Assembly (NCBI RefSeq): GCF_029223195.1
Contig: NZ_JARHUF010000008.1
Span: 62,001-126,000, forward strand
Source: Vibrio sp. CAU 1672
Lineage (GTDB): Bacteria; Pseudomonadota; Gammaproteobacteria; Enterobacterales; Vibrionaceae
Direction: 5' to 3'
DNA length: 64,000 bases
Shown here: positions 35,567 to 45,323 of the stretch, piece by piece
How positions within the stretch are numbered: position 1 is the first letter of the stretch
Layout: each line of letters begins with the position of its first letter
The notes under the pieces: generated by a model
What the model was told of the DNA's origin: nothing
The model's input: the letters and a program-made list of their open reading frames with translations, nothing else
The model's database searches: none
Made by a program: the position numbers and the translations under genes

Positions 35567-36245
35567 TGTCGTTGCCCCCTGAATCCTGTCCATCTTGCGC
35601 CTGAAGCTCGCCCTGCGGGGTCAAATAGGTGCGCTTAATTTCACCGTAGTCTTTTAGTGTCAGTATAACGGAAACCGCTTGGGGCAGGCGCTTCTCCTCG
35701 CTCCACTCTTTTTTCCACTGTTTGCCGTCATAAAACTGCACCTCGAAGCTGTCGAGCTTGGTCAGCAGCGGGGTCACCAGCGCTTCCTGACCAACCGGCG
35801 TATCCGGATAGCGCCACCAGATCCGTTGCAGGGTATTCTCTTTGAGCCGATACCCCACCTTGGTCACTTCACCACGCGGAAACTGCTGCTGTGGGTTATG
35901 CCAGCCCAAACGCGCAAACATCAAACCTTTGGCGTCCGAATCAAGCAGGTAATCTGACCAGAAAATCAGGCGTGATGCCGGCGCTTCGCCATTGGTTCGG
36001 GTTTGACGCGCGGCCATTTGGCGAAAATCATTGTCCATCATAACCATTGCACGTTGCAGTTCATTCAACCGCTGTGTCCGTTCCAAAGACAAACTGTTGC
36101 TGCGCTGTACCTGGCTGACCACCTGATAGGCCGCGACACTCAAGCTGGCAAAAATCGCGATGGACACCAGTACTTCAATCAAAGTGAAGCCGCTTTGCCG
36201 GCGTAAAGGCCGCACTGCGGTTGCAGCCAGATTACTTCGCCACAT
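35559..36245 (-). CDS. gspJ: Type II secretion system minor pseudopilin J
   Basis: A 228-residue minor pseudopilin with the peptidase site R-R-Q-S-G / [10 protein letters not shown] (Gly19-Phe20) followed by the helical spine. The globular beta domain includes the motif RNELQ-like [21 protein letters not shown] that is typical of GspJ. It forms the tip complex with GspI and GspK. The start overlaps the gspI end by 14 bp. The leader ahead of the cleavage site is unusually long (about 19 residues). Confidence 0.94.
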   Translation of the reverse strand: MWRSNLAATAVRPLRRQSGFTLIEVLVSIAIFASLSVAAYQVVSQVQRSNSLSLERTQRLNELQRAMVMMDNDFRQMAARQTRTNGEAPASRLIFWSDYLLDSDAKGLMFARLGWHNPQQQFPRGEVTKVGYRLKENTLQRIWWRYPDTPVGQEALVTPLLTKLDSFEVQFYDGKQWKKEWSEEKRLPQAVSVILTLKDYGEIKRTYLTPQGELQAQDGQDSGGNDNG

Positions 36246-36633
36246 AACTTCTTACCGTCACAATCGGGCTGGCCTCTTGGCTGGCGGCCACACTAACATC
36301 AAATGCCTGTAGCAATGGCTGCGTGGTTGCGATTGGGGTCACCTGCCAGAACCAGGTCCGGCCGGCGAGTTCTTCGCTGCCTTTTTTCGCTTTCAGTTCG
36401 CCGCGGTTTATCATCACATTGGCCATCTGATTATCCACAACCATAGCGGCAAACATTTTCTCTTCCAAATAACTCACCGTGTTAAGGTGCTGACTCACCG
36501 AGCGAATTACACTGATGGCAGCCGTAGCAAAAATCGCCAGAGCCACTAACACCTCCAGTAACGTCATCCCGCGACTGGCAGCCCGGGAGGCTGAGTGGTG
36601 GTGATGATCAAAACTGCGCACTGTCAGCTTCAT
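36232..36633 (-). CDS. gspI: Type II secretion system minor pseudopilin I
   Basis: A 133-residue minor pseudopilin with the cleavage motif A-S-R-G / M-T-L-L-E-V-L-V-A-L-A-I-F (Gly22-Met23). The Met at +1 is common in GspI. It nucleates the pseudopilus tip. The leader carries four consecutive histidines (residues 10-13), which is odd but without known meaning. Its start overlaps gspH by 26 bp. Confidence 0.94.
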   Translation of the reverse strand: MKLTVRSFDHHHHSASRAASRGMTLLEVLVALAIFATAAISVIRSVSQHLNTVSYLEEKMFAAMVVDNQMANVMINRGELKAKKGSEELAGRTWFWQVTPIATTQPLLQAFDVSVAASQEASPIVTVRSYVAK

Positions 36634-37216
36634 CCATTTCTTCTCCGGGTTCCAGTAGCAGGATCTCGCCGGTTTCTTTGCCGATCACCCGCCAGCCATC
36701 ATTCAAAGTATCGCCCTCTTCCGGATAGAATGACAAGGTAAATGGTGTCAGTTCAGCACTGGAAAAAACGAACACCTGGGGGGGCTTAACCTGCTCTCGC
36801 TTCTCTTCCTCAGCAAACATCTCCTCATCAAACAACGAGCCGGGTTCAAACAGGCGATCGTCGTTATCCCACGCCCCACCACCTAGCTTCAGTTGCAGCG
36901 CCACATCGTCCTCCAGCTTGGTTTCTGCCGGGATCTGCTTAAGCTTGAGCGGTTGCCAGCCTTCTTCCGTCAGGCTTAGCAATACATAACGGGACTTGAC
37001 CTCGTCGATACGAACGCCAAAGTCTTTACCGCTCAGCACGGCCTCTTCATTAAGCAACTGCAGGCGCTGATAAAAGCTTTGCGCATATTGTTTGGTGAGA
37101 TCTTTCTGGTTGGTGGGAAGCGTGGTTACCACTGCTACCGCAGTGAGGGATAGCAGAACCAGCACCAATAGAATTTCTATCAATGTAAAGCCGTGATGTC
37201 TTGGCGTTGTATTCAT
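36608..37216 (-). CDS. gspH: Type II secretion system minor pseudopilin H
   Basis: A 202-residue minor pseudopilin connecting the tip complex to the GspG shaft. The cleavage motif is R-H-H-G / F-T-L-I-E-I-L-L-V-L-V (Gly8-Phe9). The globular part has an acidic insert (SLFDEEMFAEEEKREQ), and the GspH fold ends with GEILLLEPGEEMDE. I use the ATG at 37216; the open frame extends to 37312 inside gspG, but the short leader is the usual one. The ribosome site is weak. Confidence 0.92.
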   Translation of the reverse strand: MNTTPRHHGFTLIEILLVLVLLSLTAVAVVTTLPTNQKDLTKQYAQSFYQRLQLLNEEAVLSGKDFGVRIDEVKSRYVLLSLTEEGWQPLKLKQIPAETKLEDDVALQLKLGGGAWDNDDRLFEPGSLFDEEMFAEEEKREQVKPPQVFVFSSAELTPFTLSFYPEEGDTLNDGWRVIGKETGEILLLEPGEEMDEADSAQF

Positions 37217-37238
37217 TAGTGCTGGCGTCAATAAAGGG

Positions 37239-37682
37239 TTATTGGAAATCCTGGATGTTCCAGTTACCGATATCCGCGCTTGGGCCTTCACCCCCTTCCT
37301 GGCCATCGGCACCTAGGGTGAAGATATCGATGGTACCGTTGTCACCTGGGCTCAGGTATTGGTACTCATAACCCCATGGGTCTTTTGGCAAACGCTTAAT
37401 GTAGCCTCCATCACGGTAATTGCGTGGCTCCGGATTAGAAGGCTTGCTCACCAATGCCTCCAGCCCCTGGTCCGTGGTTGGGTAAACGCTGTTATCCAGC
37501 TTATACATGTCCAGAGCGTTCTCCAGCGCCACAATGTCTGTCACGGCTTTCTGTTGGTCTGCTTTTTCTTTGTTACCCAGTAGATTAGGGACAACAAAAC
37601 TAGCCAGAATACCCAAAATAACCACAACGACCATCACCTCTAACAGGGTGAAGCCGCGCTGTTTACTGCTGTTAAATTTCAT
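37239..37682 (-). CDS. gspG: Type II secretion system major pseudopilin G
   Basis: Main subunit of the pseudopilus (147 residues). The leader MKFNSSKQRG is cut before FTLLEVMVVVVILGILASFVVPNL. The globular domain includes the calcium-binding loop region (KDPWGYEYQYLSPGDNGTIDIFTLGADGQEGGEG), nearly identical to Vibrio EpsG. The GGAG-containing ribosome site is strong, fitting its role as the most abundant product of the operon. The prepilin peptidase needed for processing is not in this window. Confidence 0.96.
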   Translation of the reverse strand: MKFNSSKQRGFTLLEVMVVVVILGILASFVVPNLLGNKEKADQQKAVTDIVALENALDMYKLDNSVYPTTDQGLEALVSKPSNPEPRNYRDGGYIKRLPKDPWGYEYQYLSPGDNGTIDIFTLGADGQEGGEGPSADIGNWNIQDFQ

Positions 37683-37742
37683 TGTTTTCTCCAAAAAGTT
37701 AGATTCAAGCGATGTGTTATCTAGACAGCGCTTAAGCCTGAA

Positions 37743-38960
37743 TTATCCGCTCATTAAATTATTCATTTCCAACATTGGCATCAAGGTCGCCATCACGATA
37801 AACAGAACCAGACCCGCCATCAGGGCAATCAAGGCGGGGGTAAAAATCCCCAATGCGATATTTACCGTCGATTCAAAGTTTTGATCCTGATTGTCCGCCG
37901 CCCGCGTCAGCATGCTCTCCAACTCGCCACTCTGCTCACCACTGGCGATCATGTGCAGCATCATCGGCGGAAACAGGCGGGTTTGATCCAATGCCTTGCG
38001 TAAACTGGCCCCTTCGCGCACGTTGTCTGCGGCCATCAGGACCTGTTGCTTCACATAGCGGTTTGACATCACATCCACCGCCACGCGCATCCCTTCCAGG
38101 ATCGGGATGGCGCTGGAGGTACAAATTGACAGCGTACGGGCAAAACGCGCTGTGTTCAGGCCTTTGGATATTTTGCCCAGCAACGGCAGGCTGAGGATCT
38201 TACGGTCCCAGGCCAAACGGAAGTTTGGTTGTTGCAACGCCAGTTTAAGCCCGTAGAACAGCACAACCAGCACACCAAAGATGAGCAGCCCCCACGCCTG
38301 GACAAACTCACTGGCAGCGAGCAATATTTGCGTGGATTGTGGCAACTCCTGGCCCATCTGGATGATAGGTTCAATGATTTTTGGTACCACGGTGGCCAAA
38401 AGAAACGAGACAATCCCCACGGCAAATACCACCAGCACCACCGGATAAATCATTGCCTGCAGCAGTTTGCTGCGCATCCGCTGGCGATTTTCGACATAAT
38501 CCGCCAAGCGTTCTAATACTGTATCCAGATGGCCCGATTTTTCCCCGGCTGCAACCATGGAGCGGAACAACTCATCAAATACATACGGGTAGTCGCCCAA
38601 GCTGTCCGCCAAAGGATAGCCTTCGGTGACTTTCGCCCGCACAGCGGCCAGCATGGTACGAATACGCGGCTTCTCAGCTTGCTCCGAAACCGCCTTTAAA
38701 CACTCCTCAAGCGGCATGCCGGATTGCACCAAGGTTGACAGCTGACGGGTGATCAAGGCCAGTTCGGCGGTTTTGATCCCACGCTTAAAGCCAACCGACG
38801 CGCTCGATTTGGCCGCTTTGGCTTTTGCTTCTATTACTTCTACCGGGATCAAGCCCTGCTCTTTGAGGCGTTGTCGCACCTGGCGGGCGTTATCGCCTTC
38901 GATGGTGCCTTTTTTCTGCTTGCCCTTGGCATCCAGCGCCTTATATTCAAATGCGGCCAT
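37743..38960 (-). CDS. gspF: Type II secretion system inner-membrane platform protein F
   Basis: A 405-residue polytopic protein of the assembly platform. It has two related cytoplasmic T2SF domains, each with the same motif (FRSMVAAGEKSGHL near 125 and LHMIASGEQSGEL near 330), and three membrane helices around 170-190, 222-242 and 373-395. It couples GspE ATP hydrolysis to pseudopilus growth. The ATG shares one base with the gspE stop codon, so the two are translationally coupled. Confidence 0.96.
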   Translation of the reverse strand: MAAFEYKALDAKGKQKKGTIEGDNARQVRQRLKEQGLIPVEVIEAKAKAAKSSASVGFKRGIKTAELALITRQLSTLVQSGMPLEECLKAVSEQAEKPRIRTMLAAVRAKVTEGYPLADSLGDYPYVFDELFRSMVAAGEKSGHLDTVLERLADYVENRQRMRSKLLQAMIYPVVLVVFAVGIVSFLLATVVPKIIEPIIQMGQELPQSTQILLAASEFVQAWGLLIFGVLVVLFYGLKLALQQPNFRLAWDRKILSLPLLGKISKGLNTARFARTLSICTSSAIPILEGMRVAVDVMSNRYVKQQVLMAADNVREGASLRKALDQTRLFPPMMLHMIASGEQSGELESMLTRAADNQDQNFESTVNIALGIFTPALIALMAGLVLFIVMATLMPMLEMNNLMSG

Positions 38961-40462
38961 TACACTTCCTTCGTTACCCGCATCACTTCTTCAAGAGAGG
39001 TAATACCCCGGCGCACTTTACTCAAACCATCACTGCGGATACTCGGTGTGTGCGATCGGATCGCTTTCTCAATTTCCTGTTCACCCGCTTCACTGTGGAT
39101 CAGTTCCTGGACTTTCTCATCCACCATCAGCAACTCATGAATACCGGTCCGGCCACGATAGCCTTTTTGGTTACACGCATCACAACCGACAGCGCGGTGC
39201 AGGGTCAGTGCATCGTGCTCACCCAGACCAAACAGTTTCTTCTGCTCTTTATCCGCCGGATACGGCGCTTTGCATTCATGGCACAAAGTACGCACCAGGC
39301 GCTGGGCCAGCACACCAAGCAGCGAGGAGGAGATCAGAAACGGTTCAATCCCCATATCACGCAGACGGGTCACCGCACCCACTGCGGTGTTGGTGTGCAG
39401 TGTTGACATCACCAGGTGACCGGTTAAGGAAGCCTGAACCGCTATTTGCGCGGTTTCCAGATCACGGATCTCACCGACCATCACCACATCCGGGTCCTGG
39501 CGCAAGATCGCCCGCAAGCCACGGGCAAAAGTCATGTCGACTTTTGGGTTAACCTGAGTCTGGCCGATACCATCAATATCAAACTCAATCGGGTCTTCAA
39601 CCGTCAGGATATTGCGTTCATTGCTGTTGATCTCTTGCAGGCCGGCGTACAGAGTGGTCGACTTACCTGAACCGGTCGGGCCGGTGACCAGGATAATGCC
39701 ATGCGGACGCTGAATCAGATGACGGAAACCGTTATGGCAACTCTCTGTCATGCCCAGGCTGTGCAAATCCAACCGGGTTGCGTTCTTGTCCAGTAAACGC
39801 ATCACCACCCGCTCACCATGGGATGAGGGCATGGTGGAAACACGCACATCAACCGCCCGACCACCAATACGCAGCGAGATACGCCCATCCTGCGGCACAC
39901 GTTTCTCTGCAATATCTAATTTAGCCATGACTTTAACCCGCGACACCAGCAGCGGTGCCAGTTTGCGGCTTGGGGTCAACACTTCACGCAGCACCCCATC
40001 TACCCGGAAGCGGATCGACAGGGTTTTCTCAAACGTTTCAATGTGAATATCAGAGGCGCTCTCTTTGATCGCCTCACCGAGCATCGCGTTGATCAGTTTA
40101 ATGATCGGTGCGTCGTCTTCGGATTCAAGCAAATCCTCATCATGAGGCAACTCTTCCGCCAGAGAGAAAAAGTCATCGTCGGCCCCAATGTCTTCCATCA
40201 GCTGGCGCGCTTCAGAAGAATCACGCTGATACGCTTCGGTGAGCTTTTTATCAAATGCCTCTTTCTCCATCGCCTGCGGGATGAAGGTTTGTTTGATGAC
40301 GCGACGGACTTCAACCAGAGCCGCCGGGTTAAGCGGCTCAACATAATACAGTATGGGTGGACGCTCCGGATGCTCCGTCTCCAGCACCAGCTGAAAACGA
40401 TTGGCGAAGCTGAACGGCAGACGTCGCACACTCGGCGCTGTGTCTAGCAAATCAACCATCAC
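38960..40462 (-). CDS. gspE: Type II secretion system ATPase E
   Basis: Cytoplasmic hexameric ATPase (500 residues) that powers the pseudopilus. An N-terminal domain binds GspL (about 1-100). The ATPase core has Walker [11 protein letters not shown], an Asp box ([19 protein letters not shown]), Walker B ([16 protein letters not shown]) and a His box ([14 protein letters not shown]). A tetracysteine zinc site (C-x2-C near 398 and C-x2-C near 430) is intact. The ATG overlaps the gspD stop by four bases. An upstream MMVD dipeptide start gives a choice of two adjacent ATG codons. Confidence 0.97.
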   Translation of the reverse strand: MMVDLLDTAPSVRRLPFSFANRFQLVLETEHPERPPILYYVEPLNPAALVEVRRVIKQTFIPQAMEKEAFDKKLTEAYQRDSSEARQLMEDIGADDDFFSLAEELPHDEDLLESEDDAPIIKLINAMLGEAIKESASDIHIETFEKTLSIRFRVDGVLREVLTPSRKLAPLLVSRVKVMAKLDIAEKRVPQDGRISLRIGGRAVDVRVSTMPSSHGERVVMRLLDKNATRLDLHSLGMTESCHNGFRHLIQRPHGIILVTGPTGSGKSTTLYAGLQEINSNERNILTVEDPIEFDIDGIGQTQVNPKVDMTFARGLRAILRQDPDVVMVGEIRDLETAQIAVQASLTGHLVMSTLHTNTAVGAVTRLRDMGIEPFLISSSLLGVLAQRLVRTLCHECKAPYPADKEQKKLFGLGEHDALTLHRAVGCDACNQKGYRGRTGIHELLMVDEKVQELIHSEAGEQEIEKAIRSHTPSIRSDGLSKVRRGITSLEEVMRVTKEV

Positions 40463-42483
40463 TTACCTTCCATCTGATCTAAAAAGGCTTGTATTTCTGC
40501 CGGATGCTGGCGCTCCTGGCCAAACTCAGGCATGACAGGGACTTTTTCATCCGCCATCAGTTTCAGTCCCTGGTCGGCTTTATACAGCTGCTCGGCACGC
40601 ATGTAGTTGTACTTACGCTGGGTAATGCCATCGGCGGTCATGCCATCACGGATAATGGTCGGCTTAATAAACACCATCAGATTACGTTTTTCGGTCTGGG
40701 TATTGGTCGACTTAAACAGGTGACCCAATACCGGAATATCCCCCAGCAGCGGCACTTTGGATTCACTTTCCAGTGCGCGCTCATCGACCAAGCCGCCCAG
40801 TACCAGCATCTGGCCATCCTGGATCATCACCGAGGTATTGAGCTGACGCTTGGCAAACCGTACATCCACCGCACCACTGGCACCGAGCACGTTAGAGACT
40901 TCCTGCTCAATGTTGAGCTGCACCGAGTCCCCTTCATTGATTTGTGGCACCACTTTCAGTTTGATGCCGACCTCTTTACGTTCGACGGTCTGGAACGGGT
41001 TGTCATTATTCGAGCCGGCGGTCGATCCGGTGATCACCGGCACCTCTTCACCCACAATAAATGACGCCTCGCCATTGTCCATCACGGTAATGCTCGGCGA
41101 TGAAAGAATGTTGGAGTTGGAGTCTGACGCCACGGCACTGATCAGCGCGGTCCAGTCGCCCATCACGATGCTCATCGCCGCCCCATTGACGCCGCCTAAC
41201 GCCGCCGCTAGGGTGGAGTAGTCACCTTCTTCGGTGTATTCACGCGTCTGCCATTTATTGTTCTCGCTATCCCAGTAACTTTCCGTTTTGGTCACGTCTT
41301 CGGCTTCTTCCAAACCGACCATCACCTGGCCAATCGGTGCACCGGTGTTGCCATACTGGATCACCGCACCAGTCTCAAGCGAGCCCCACTGCACCCCGAG
41401 GTTAATCCCGTCACCTTCCGACATTTCCACGATCAGCGCTTCAATCAGCACCTGCGCGCGGCGAATATCCAGCTGGGCAATCACATCCTGCAGTGCCAGC
41501 ATAATATCCGGCGGCGCCGTCAATACCAGCGCGTTGGTTTCCGGATGGGCGGCAATCACCACATCACCGCGCTTAGACGCAGCGGAACCTTTCTGGCCTG
41601 ATGCCTTCTCTGCCTGCAGGTTATCAGACACGCCTTTAAGCACATCCACCAGATCTTCGGCCTTGGCATACTTAAGGTACAGCACGCGGTTATTGCCTTT
41701 AGTCGCCATTTCGACATCCAGTTGGCGAATCAGGCGTTTAAGCCGGGCACGCACTTTCGGGTCACCGGAAATCAGGATCGAATTAGTCCGCTCATCAGCG
41801 ACAATCTTCGGCTCCAGAAACTCAGGCGTGCTCTTCTGATTAGTGGATTTATTCAGCGCCTCAACAATTCGCACCATCTCGGCAGCAGAAGCGTTTTCTA
41901 ACTCGACCAGTTCAATTTCTTTGTCGCCGGCCTGATCCACCCGCTTGATGATTTCCGCCAGACGGTTGACCACCGCAGCACGGCCGGTGATCAGGATGAT
42001 GTTCGCCGGATCATAGTGGACCACGTTGCCCGCCCCGGCATTATCAATCAACTGCCGCAATAAAGGCGAAAGTTCTCGTACCGAGACATTGCGCACCGCC
42101 ACCACCCGGGTGATCACGCTGTCGCCCTTGGCGCTGTCATCTCCGACTACCGGCACCGCAGAGGTTTTCGAGTCTTTGGCCTTGACGACCTTCAGTATCC
42201 CATTGTCCATTTCAACCACGGCGTAGCCGTACACTTCCAGGACATTCAAAAAGAAGCTGTAGTATTGCTCTTCGTTAAGTACGTCATAACTGCGTACATC
42301 TATTTTGCCGCGTACGGAAGGATCAACAATGATGGTCTTCTCAAGGTTACGACCAACCACGCTGATAAACTCCTGAATATCCGTGCCTTTAAAACTGGCA
42401 CTGAACTCGTTTGCCATCGCACCGGTGGTGCAGAGCAAACTCCCCGCTAATAGCCAAGCGCTTTTGCTGAACCAATGTTTCAC
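40459..42483 (-). CDS. gspD: Type II secretion system secretin D
   Basis: Outer-membrane channel of the secretion system (674 residues, 15-mer). Signal peptide to about residue 24 (A-M-A), then periplasmic N0 ([34 protein letters not shown]), N1-N3 repeats, and the C-terminal secretin domain (about 320-610). The gate motif region includes VPVITGST, and [20 protein letters not shown] with [12 protein letters not shown] closes the domain. A C-terminal S-domain of about 60 residues follows. It lies 36 bp after gspC. Confidence 0.97.
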   Translation of the reverse strand: MKHWFSKSAWLLAGSLLCTTGAMANEFSASFKGTDIQEFISVVGRNLEKTIIVDPSVRGKIDVRSYDVLNEEQYYSFFLNVLEVYGYAVVEMDNGILKVVKAKDSKTSAVPVVGDDSAKGDSVITRVVAVRNVSVRELSPLLRQLIDNAGAGNVVHYDPANIILITGRAAVVNRLAEIIKRVDQAGDKEIELVELENASAAEMVRIVEALNKSTNQKSTPEFLEPKIVADERTNSILISGDPKVRARLKRLIRQLDVEMATKGNNRVLYLKYAKAEDLVDVLKGVSDNLQAEKASGQKGSAASKRGDVVIAAHPETNALVLTAPPDIMLALQDVIAQLDIRRAQVLIEALIVEMSEGDGINLGVQWGSLETGAVIQYGNTGAPIGQVMVGLEEAEDVTKTESYWDSENNKWQTREYTEEGDYSTLAAALGGVNGAAMSIVMGDWTALISAVASDSNSNILSSPSITVMDNGEASFIVGEEVPVITGSTAGSNNDNPFQTVERKEVGIKLKVVPQINEGDSVQLNIEQEVSNVLGASGAVDVRFAKRQLNTSVMIQDGQMLVLGGLVDERALESESKVPLLGDIPVLGHLFKSTNTQTEKRNLMVFIKPTIIRDGMTADGITQRKYNYMRAEQLYKADQGLKLMADEKVPVMPEFGQERQHPAEIQAFLDQMEGK

Positions 42484-42519
42484 GTATGTCTCCCTGAACT
42501 TACGCTGGTTGCCTAAGTA

Positions 42520-43440
42520 TTATAATTGGATATAAATATCGTACTGCTGGCCGTCTCGCTCAACAGTTAAGTTCAATTCCTGCGGATCACTCATCACCTC
42601 CATGATTTGCACTGAAGATGACGGATCACTTAAATCTATGCCGTTTAGCTGTACTGCAATGTCACCGGCTTTAAGGCCGACGTCATTAAACAGAGCTGAA
42701 TCTCGCCCGGGTGCAACCCGGTAACCAACAATGTCACCGTCTTTTTTCACTGGTGATATATTGATGTACTTAAATACGCTTTGTGGATTCTGGGTGATTT
42801 CTTCGCGGATTTGCTCAAGCTTATCACTGACAGCAGCATTCGGCTCCGACTCCGAAGAAAGCGGCAAGCGCTGCTCAGTTTCGGACAATTTTTTATATTC
42901 CAGCCCTTGCAGCATCAAAGTTTCATCGCGGCCCTGATTATCAATGATCACCCGATCAATCAATACTACTTTCAATTTCGCGCGTGTACCGTCGATTTCT
43001 TCGCCGATACCGTAGGTGTTCTGCTTGCCGCGGTTAGCGATCACTGCCAGGCTGGTACCAGCCCGGCTACTGGCCACCGCACCGACCAGGGTCAAATTAA
43101 GGCGAGTTTTTGGCGCATCCTGAACAACCGGCTGCTTCACAACAACGGGTTTGTTTTCGGTATACTTACCAAACAAATTGGCATTGTGAAGAGCGGTGAA
43201 ATCGATGGTTTCTTCTTGGCGGCCGGATAGACTGGTCGTGTTAGTTGGTTGCCATTTAGCGAGATCCGACGATTGCGGTACTGCCAACCACACCACTTGA
43301 CCTAACAACCAGCCTGTCAGCGCGATAAACAGACAGGTCAAGATCAAACTGAGTTTAGTTTGGATTGCCAGATGGTTAGATTTGATCTGAGCCAGTAGCG
43401 GGCTACCTGATAATCCTGCACTTAGCTCTAAACGCTTCAC
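42520..43440 (-). CDS. gspC: Type II secretion system protein C (GTG start)
   Basis: Inner-membrane protein (306 residues) that links the platform to the secretin. It has a short cytoplasmic tail, one helix (about 26-51, LSLILTCLFIALTGWLLGQVVWL), an HR domain (TRLNLTLVGAVASSRAGTSLAVI) that binds GspD, and a C-terminal PDZ domain (DSALFNDVGLKAGDIAVQLNGIDL) that helps select substrates. The frame is open to 43518. I favour the GTG at 43440 because AAAGGA lies about nine bases upstream and the length then equals Vibrio EpsC (about 305). The ATG at 43485 is an alternative without a ribosome site. It heads the operon. Confidence 0.9.
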   Translation of the reverse strand: MKRLELSAGLSGSPLLAQIKSNHLAIQTKLSLILTCLFIALTGWLLGQVVWLAVPQSSDLAKWQPTNTTSLSGRQEETIDFTALHNANLFGKYTENKPVVVKQPVVQDAPKTRLNLTLVGAVASSRAGTSLAVIANRGKQNTYGIGEEIDGTRAKLKVVLIDRVIIDNQGRDETLMLQGLEYKKLSETEQRLPLSSESEPNAAVSDKLEQIREEITQNPQSVFKYINISPVKKDGDIVGYRVAPGRDSALFNDVGLKAGDIAVQLNGIDLSDPSSSVQIMEVMSDPQELNLTVERDGQQYDIYIQL

Positions 43441-43693
43441 TGCATTGATTCCTTTATTCTCACGTCGATCGTCCTCCAGAGTCATAACAAGAGGCGACTC
43501 TACACTGCATAGATGCAATAAAATTACTACTCAACAAAGAGCAGTGAACTATATCACAACCTGCCTTTTTTACTCTTTTCTTATCCAGATTTTGCCAACT
43601 CACTTGAAAAAAAAATGCTCTGACTCCATTTGTAGGTGAATAATCCACCAATCACTGACGAATTTCCGCGGTGATTAGATAGCGCAGAATAAT

Positions 43694-44080
43694 ATGAGTT
43701 CCGTGAATGAAGCCGTAAGGCTAGACAAATGGCTTTGGGCCGCCCGATTTTACAAAACCCGCTCGATTGCCCGGAATATGGTCGATGGGGGTAAAGTCCA
43801 CTATAATGGCCAACGAAGCAAACCGAGTAAAATCGTCGAGGTCGGCGCCGAGATTCGTCTTCGTCAAGGTAATGAAGAGAAAGTCGTTATCATTGAGAAA
43901 ATCTCTGATCAACGCAAAGGCGCCCCTATCGCTCAAACGCTATACCGCGAAACTAATGAAAGTATAGCGAAACGTGAGGAGCATGCACGACAACGTAAGC
44001 TCAATGCCCACAACCCAAGCCCGGAACGCCGCCCAGATAAAAAGCAGCGCCGGGATATAATCAAATTCAAGCATCAATAA
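43694..44080 (+). CDS. hslR: Ribosome-associated heat shock protein Hsp15
   Basis: A 128-residue RNA-binding protein that rescues stalled 50S subunits carrying nascent chains. The S4 domain covers the first 60 residues ([32 protein letters not shown]). The C-terminal tail is very basic ([16 protein letters not shown]). It is followed 31 bp later by hslO, as in E. coli, forming a heat-shock operon; I could not identify a sigma-32 promoter with confidence. It is divergent from gspC. Confidence 0.95.
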   Translation: MSSVNEAVRLDKWLWAARFYKTRSIARNMVDGGKVHYNGQRSKPSKIVEVGAEIRLRQGNEEKVVIIEKISDQRKGAPIAQTLYRETNESIAKREEHARQRKLNAHNPSPERRPDKKQRRDIIKFKHQ

Positions 44081-44111
44081 AAGCCGGAAACACCAACGAG
44101 GAAAGCACTCC

Positions 44112-44987
44112 ATGGCAACTAATGTTTTAAATCGCTACCTGTTCGAAGATCTTTCAGTGCGTGGCGAGTTGGTACAATTGGACGACGCGTACCAGCATAT
44201 TATCTCCAGCAAGGACTATCCGGCAGCACTGCAAAAACTGTTGGGTGAGCTGCTCGTTTCCACCACTCTGCTGACCGCCACCCTTAAGTTTGAAGGTTCG
44301 ATCACCATTCAATTGCAAGGCGACGGTCCGGTGTCACTGGCGGTGATTAACGGTGACCACGATCAGAAGATCCGTGGTGTCGCGCGCTGGGAAGGCGACA
44401 TCGCCGACGATGCCAGCCTGCATGACATGATGGGTAAAGGTCACCTGGTGATCACCATCGATCCGAAGAAAGGCGAACGCTACCAAGGCGTGGTCGGCCT
44501 GGAAGGGGAAACACTGGCGGATGTCATCGAAGGTTACTTTGCCAACTCTGAACAGCTGAAAACCTGCCTGTGGATCCGCACTGGTGAGCATGAGGGCAAA
44601 GCCCATGCGGCAGGCATGCTAATCCAGGTAATGCCTGACGGCACCGGTTCACCTGACGATTTTGAACACTTAGAGCAGTTAACCAGCACTGTCAAAGACG
44701 AAGAACTGTTTACTCTGGAAGCCAACGAGCTGCTGTATCGCTTGTACAACCAGGAAAAAGTCCGCCTTTATGACCCACAGCCAGTAGAGTTTCATTGTGG
44801 CTGTTCGCGCGATCGCAGCGCTTCCGCTATCGTCACTGTTGAGAAAACTGAAATTTATGACATTCTGGCCCAGCACGGCTCGCTCTCTTTACATTGTGAT
44901 TACTGCGGCGCAACATACACCTTTGATGAAAGCGAAGTGAGCGACCTGTTTGCTCAGCCAGGTTCTGACAGCCAAACGGTGCATTAA
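44112..44987 (+). CDS. hslO: Redox-regulated chaperone Hsp33
   Basis: A 291-residue holdase chaperone activated by hypochlorous acid and oxidative unfolding. The C-terminal zinc switch is intact: C-x-C (HCGCSRDRS, about residues 233-235) and C-x2-C (CDYCGATY, about 266-269). The N-terminal core has the [27 protein letters not shown] segment. GAGGAAAG precedes the ATG. A strong terminator lies downstream. Confidence 0.97.
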   Translation: MATNVLNRYLFEDLSVRGELVQLDDAYQHIISSKDYPAALQKLLGELLVSTTLLTATLKFEGSITIQLQGDGPVSLAVINGDHDQKIRGVARWEGDIADDASLHDMMGKGHLVITIDPKKGERYQGVVGLEGETLADVIEGYFANSEQLKTCLWIRTGEHEGKAHAAGMLIQVMPDGTGSPDDFEHLEQLTSTVKDEELFTLEANELLYRLYNQEKVRLYDPQPVEFHCGCSRDRSASAIVTVEKTEIYDILAQHGSLSLHCDYCGATYTFDESEVSDLFAQPGSDSQTVH

Positions 44988-45022
44988 TTTTCATAATTTA
45001 ACAAGCACGTAATTTACCCTTC

Positions 45023-45050
45023 AAAAGGCCAGCACCCCGCTGGCCTTTTT
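45023..45050 (+). terminator. Terminator after hslO
   Basis: AAAAGGCCAGC and GCTGGCCTTTT (11-bp stem, five-base loop) ending in a T-run. Confidence 0.92.
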
Positions 45051-45134
45051 GTGATCAAAGCCCCGTAAACCCTAGACTTAGCTGTAATAAACCAACCTCT
45101 TAATTTTAATAAATTAATAATCAATTTGATCTAG

Positions 45135-45148
45135 CGCAAAGCTTTGCG
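45135..45148. promoter_or_regulatory. 14-bp palindrome in the pckA control region
   Basis: CGCAAAGCTTTGCG is perfectly self-complementary. Its 12-bp core GCAAAGCTTTGC also occurs in the palindrome upstream of glnA at 55043-55054. It resembles a PurR box except that the central CG is GC, so PurR binding is doubtful. The regulator is unknown. Confidence 0.45.
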
Positions 45149-45323
45149 TGCACGATAAACTAACCCAGCCAATATGTGACGGGTCACCTAAATCCCCAAG
45201 AAAATCATGGATGTTTTTTGAACTATCTCCCTGTTTTCTCTCTGTCCCGTTGCTAGCATGGTGAGCAGACAAAAATTAAAACATTCTTACAAAATCCCTA
45301 CAAAATCCTTATAAGGAGCACCT

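Larger units (their letters stand above)
44988..45323. promoter_or_regulatory. Gap between hslO and pckA: terminator and pckA control region
   Basis: After the hslO terminator, the pckA side holds a 14-bp palindrome (45135-45148) and a GTGAC-GG-GTCAC dyad (45176-45187). Just before the start codon is a tandem pair of TACAAAATCC-like repeats (45288-45310). I could not assign the -35/-10 elements with confidence. Confidence 0.55.

Noticed and set aside
39046..39552. 168-codon plus-strand frame opposite gspE
   Set aside because: Shadow of a highly conserved ATPase gene in a G/C-rich region.
45176..45187. GTGAC-GG-GTCAC dyad upstream of pckA as a CRP site
   Set aside because: CRP half-sites need a six-base spacer (TGTGA-N6-TCACA). 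Here the spacing is two bases shorter, so I do not call it CRP.
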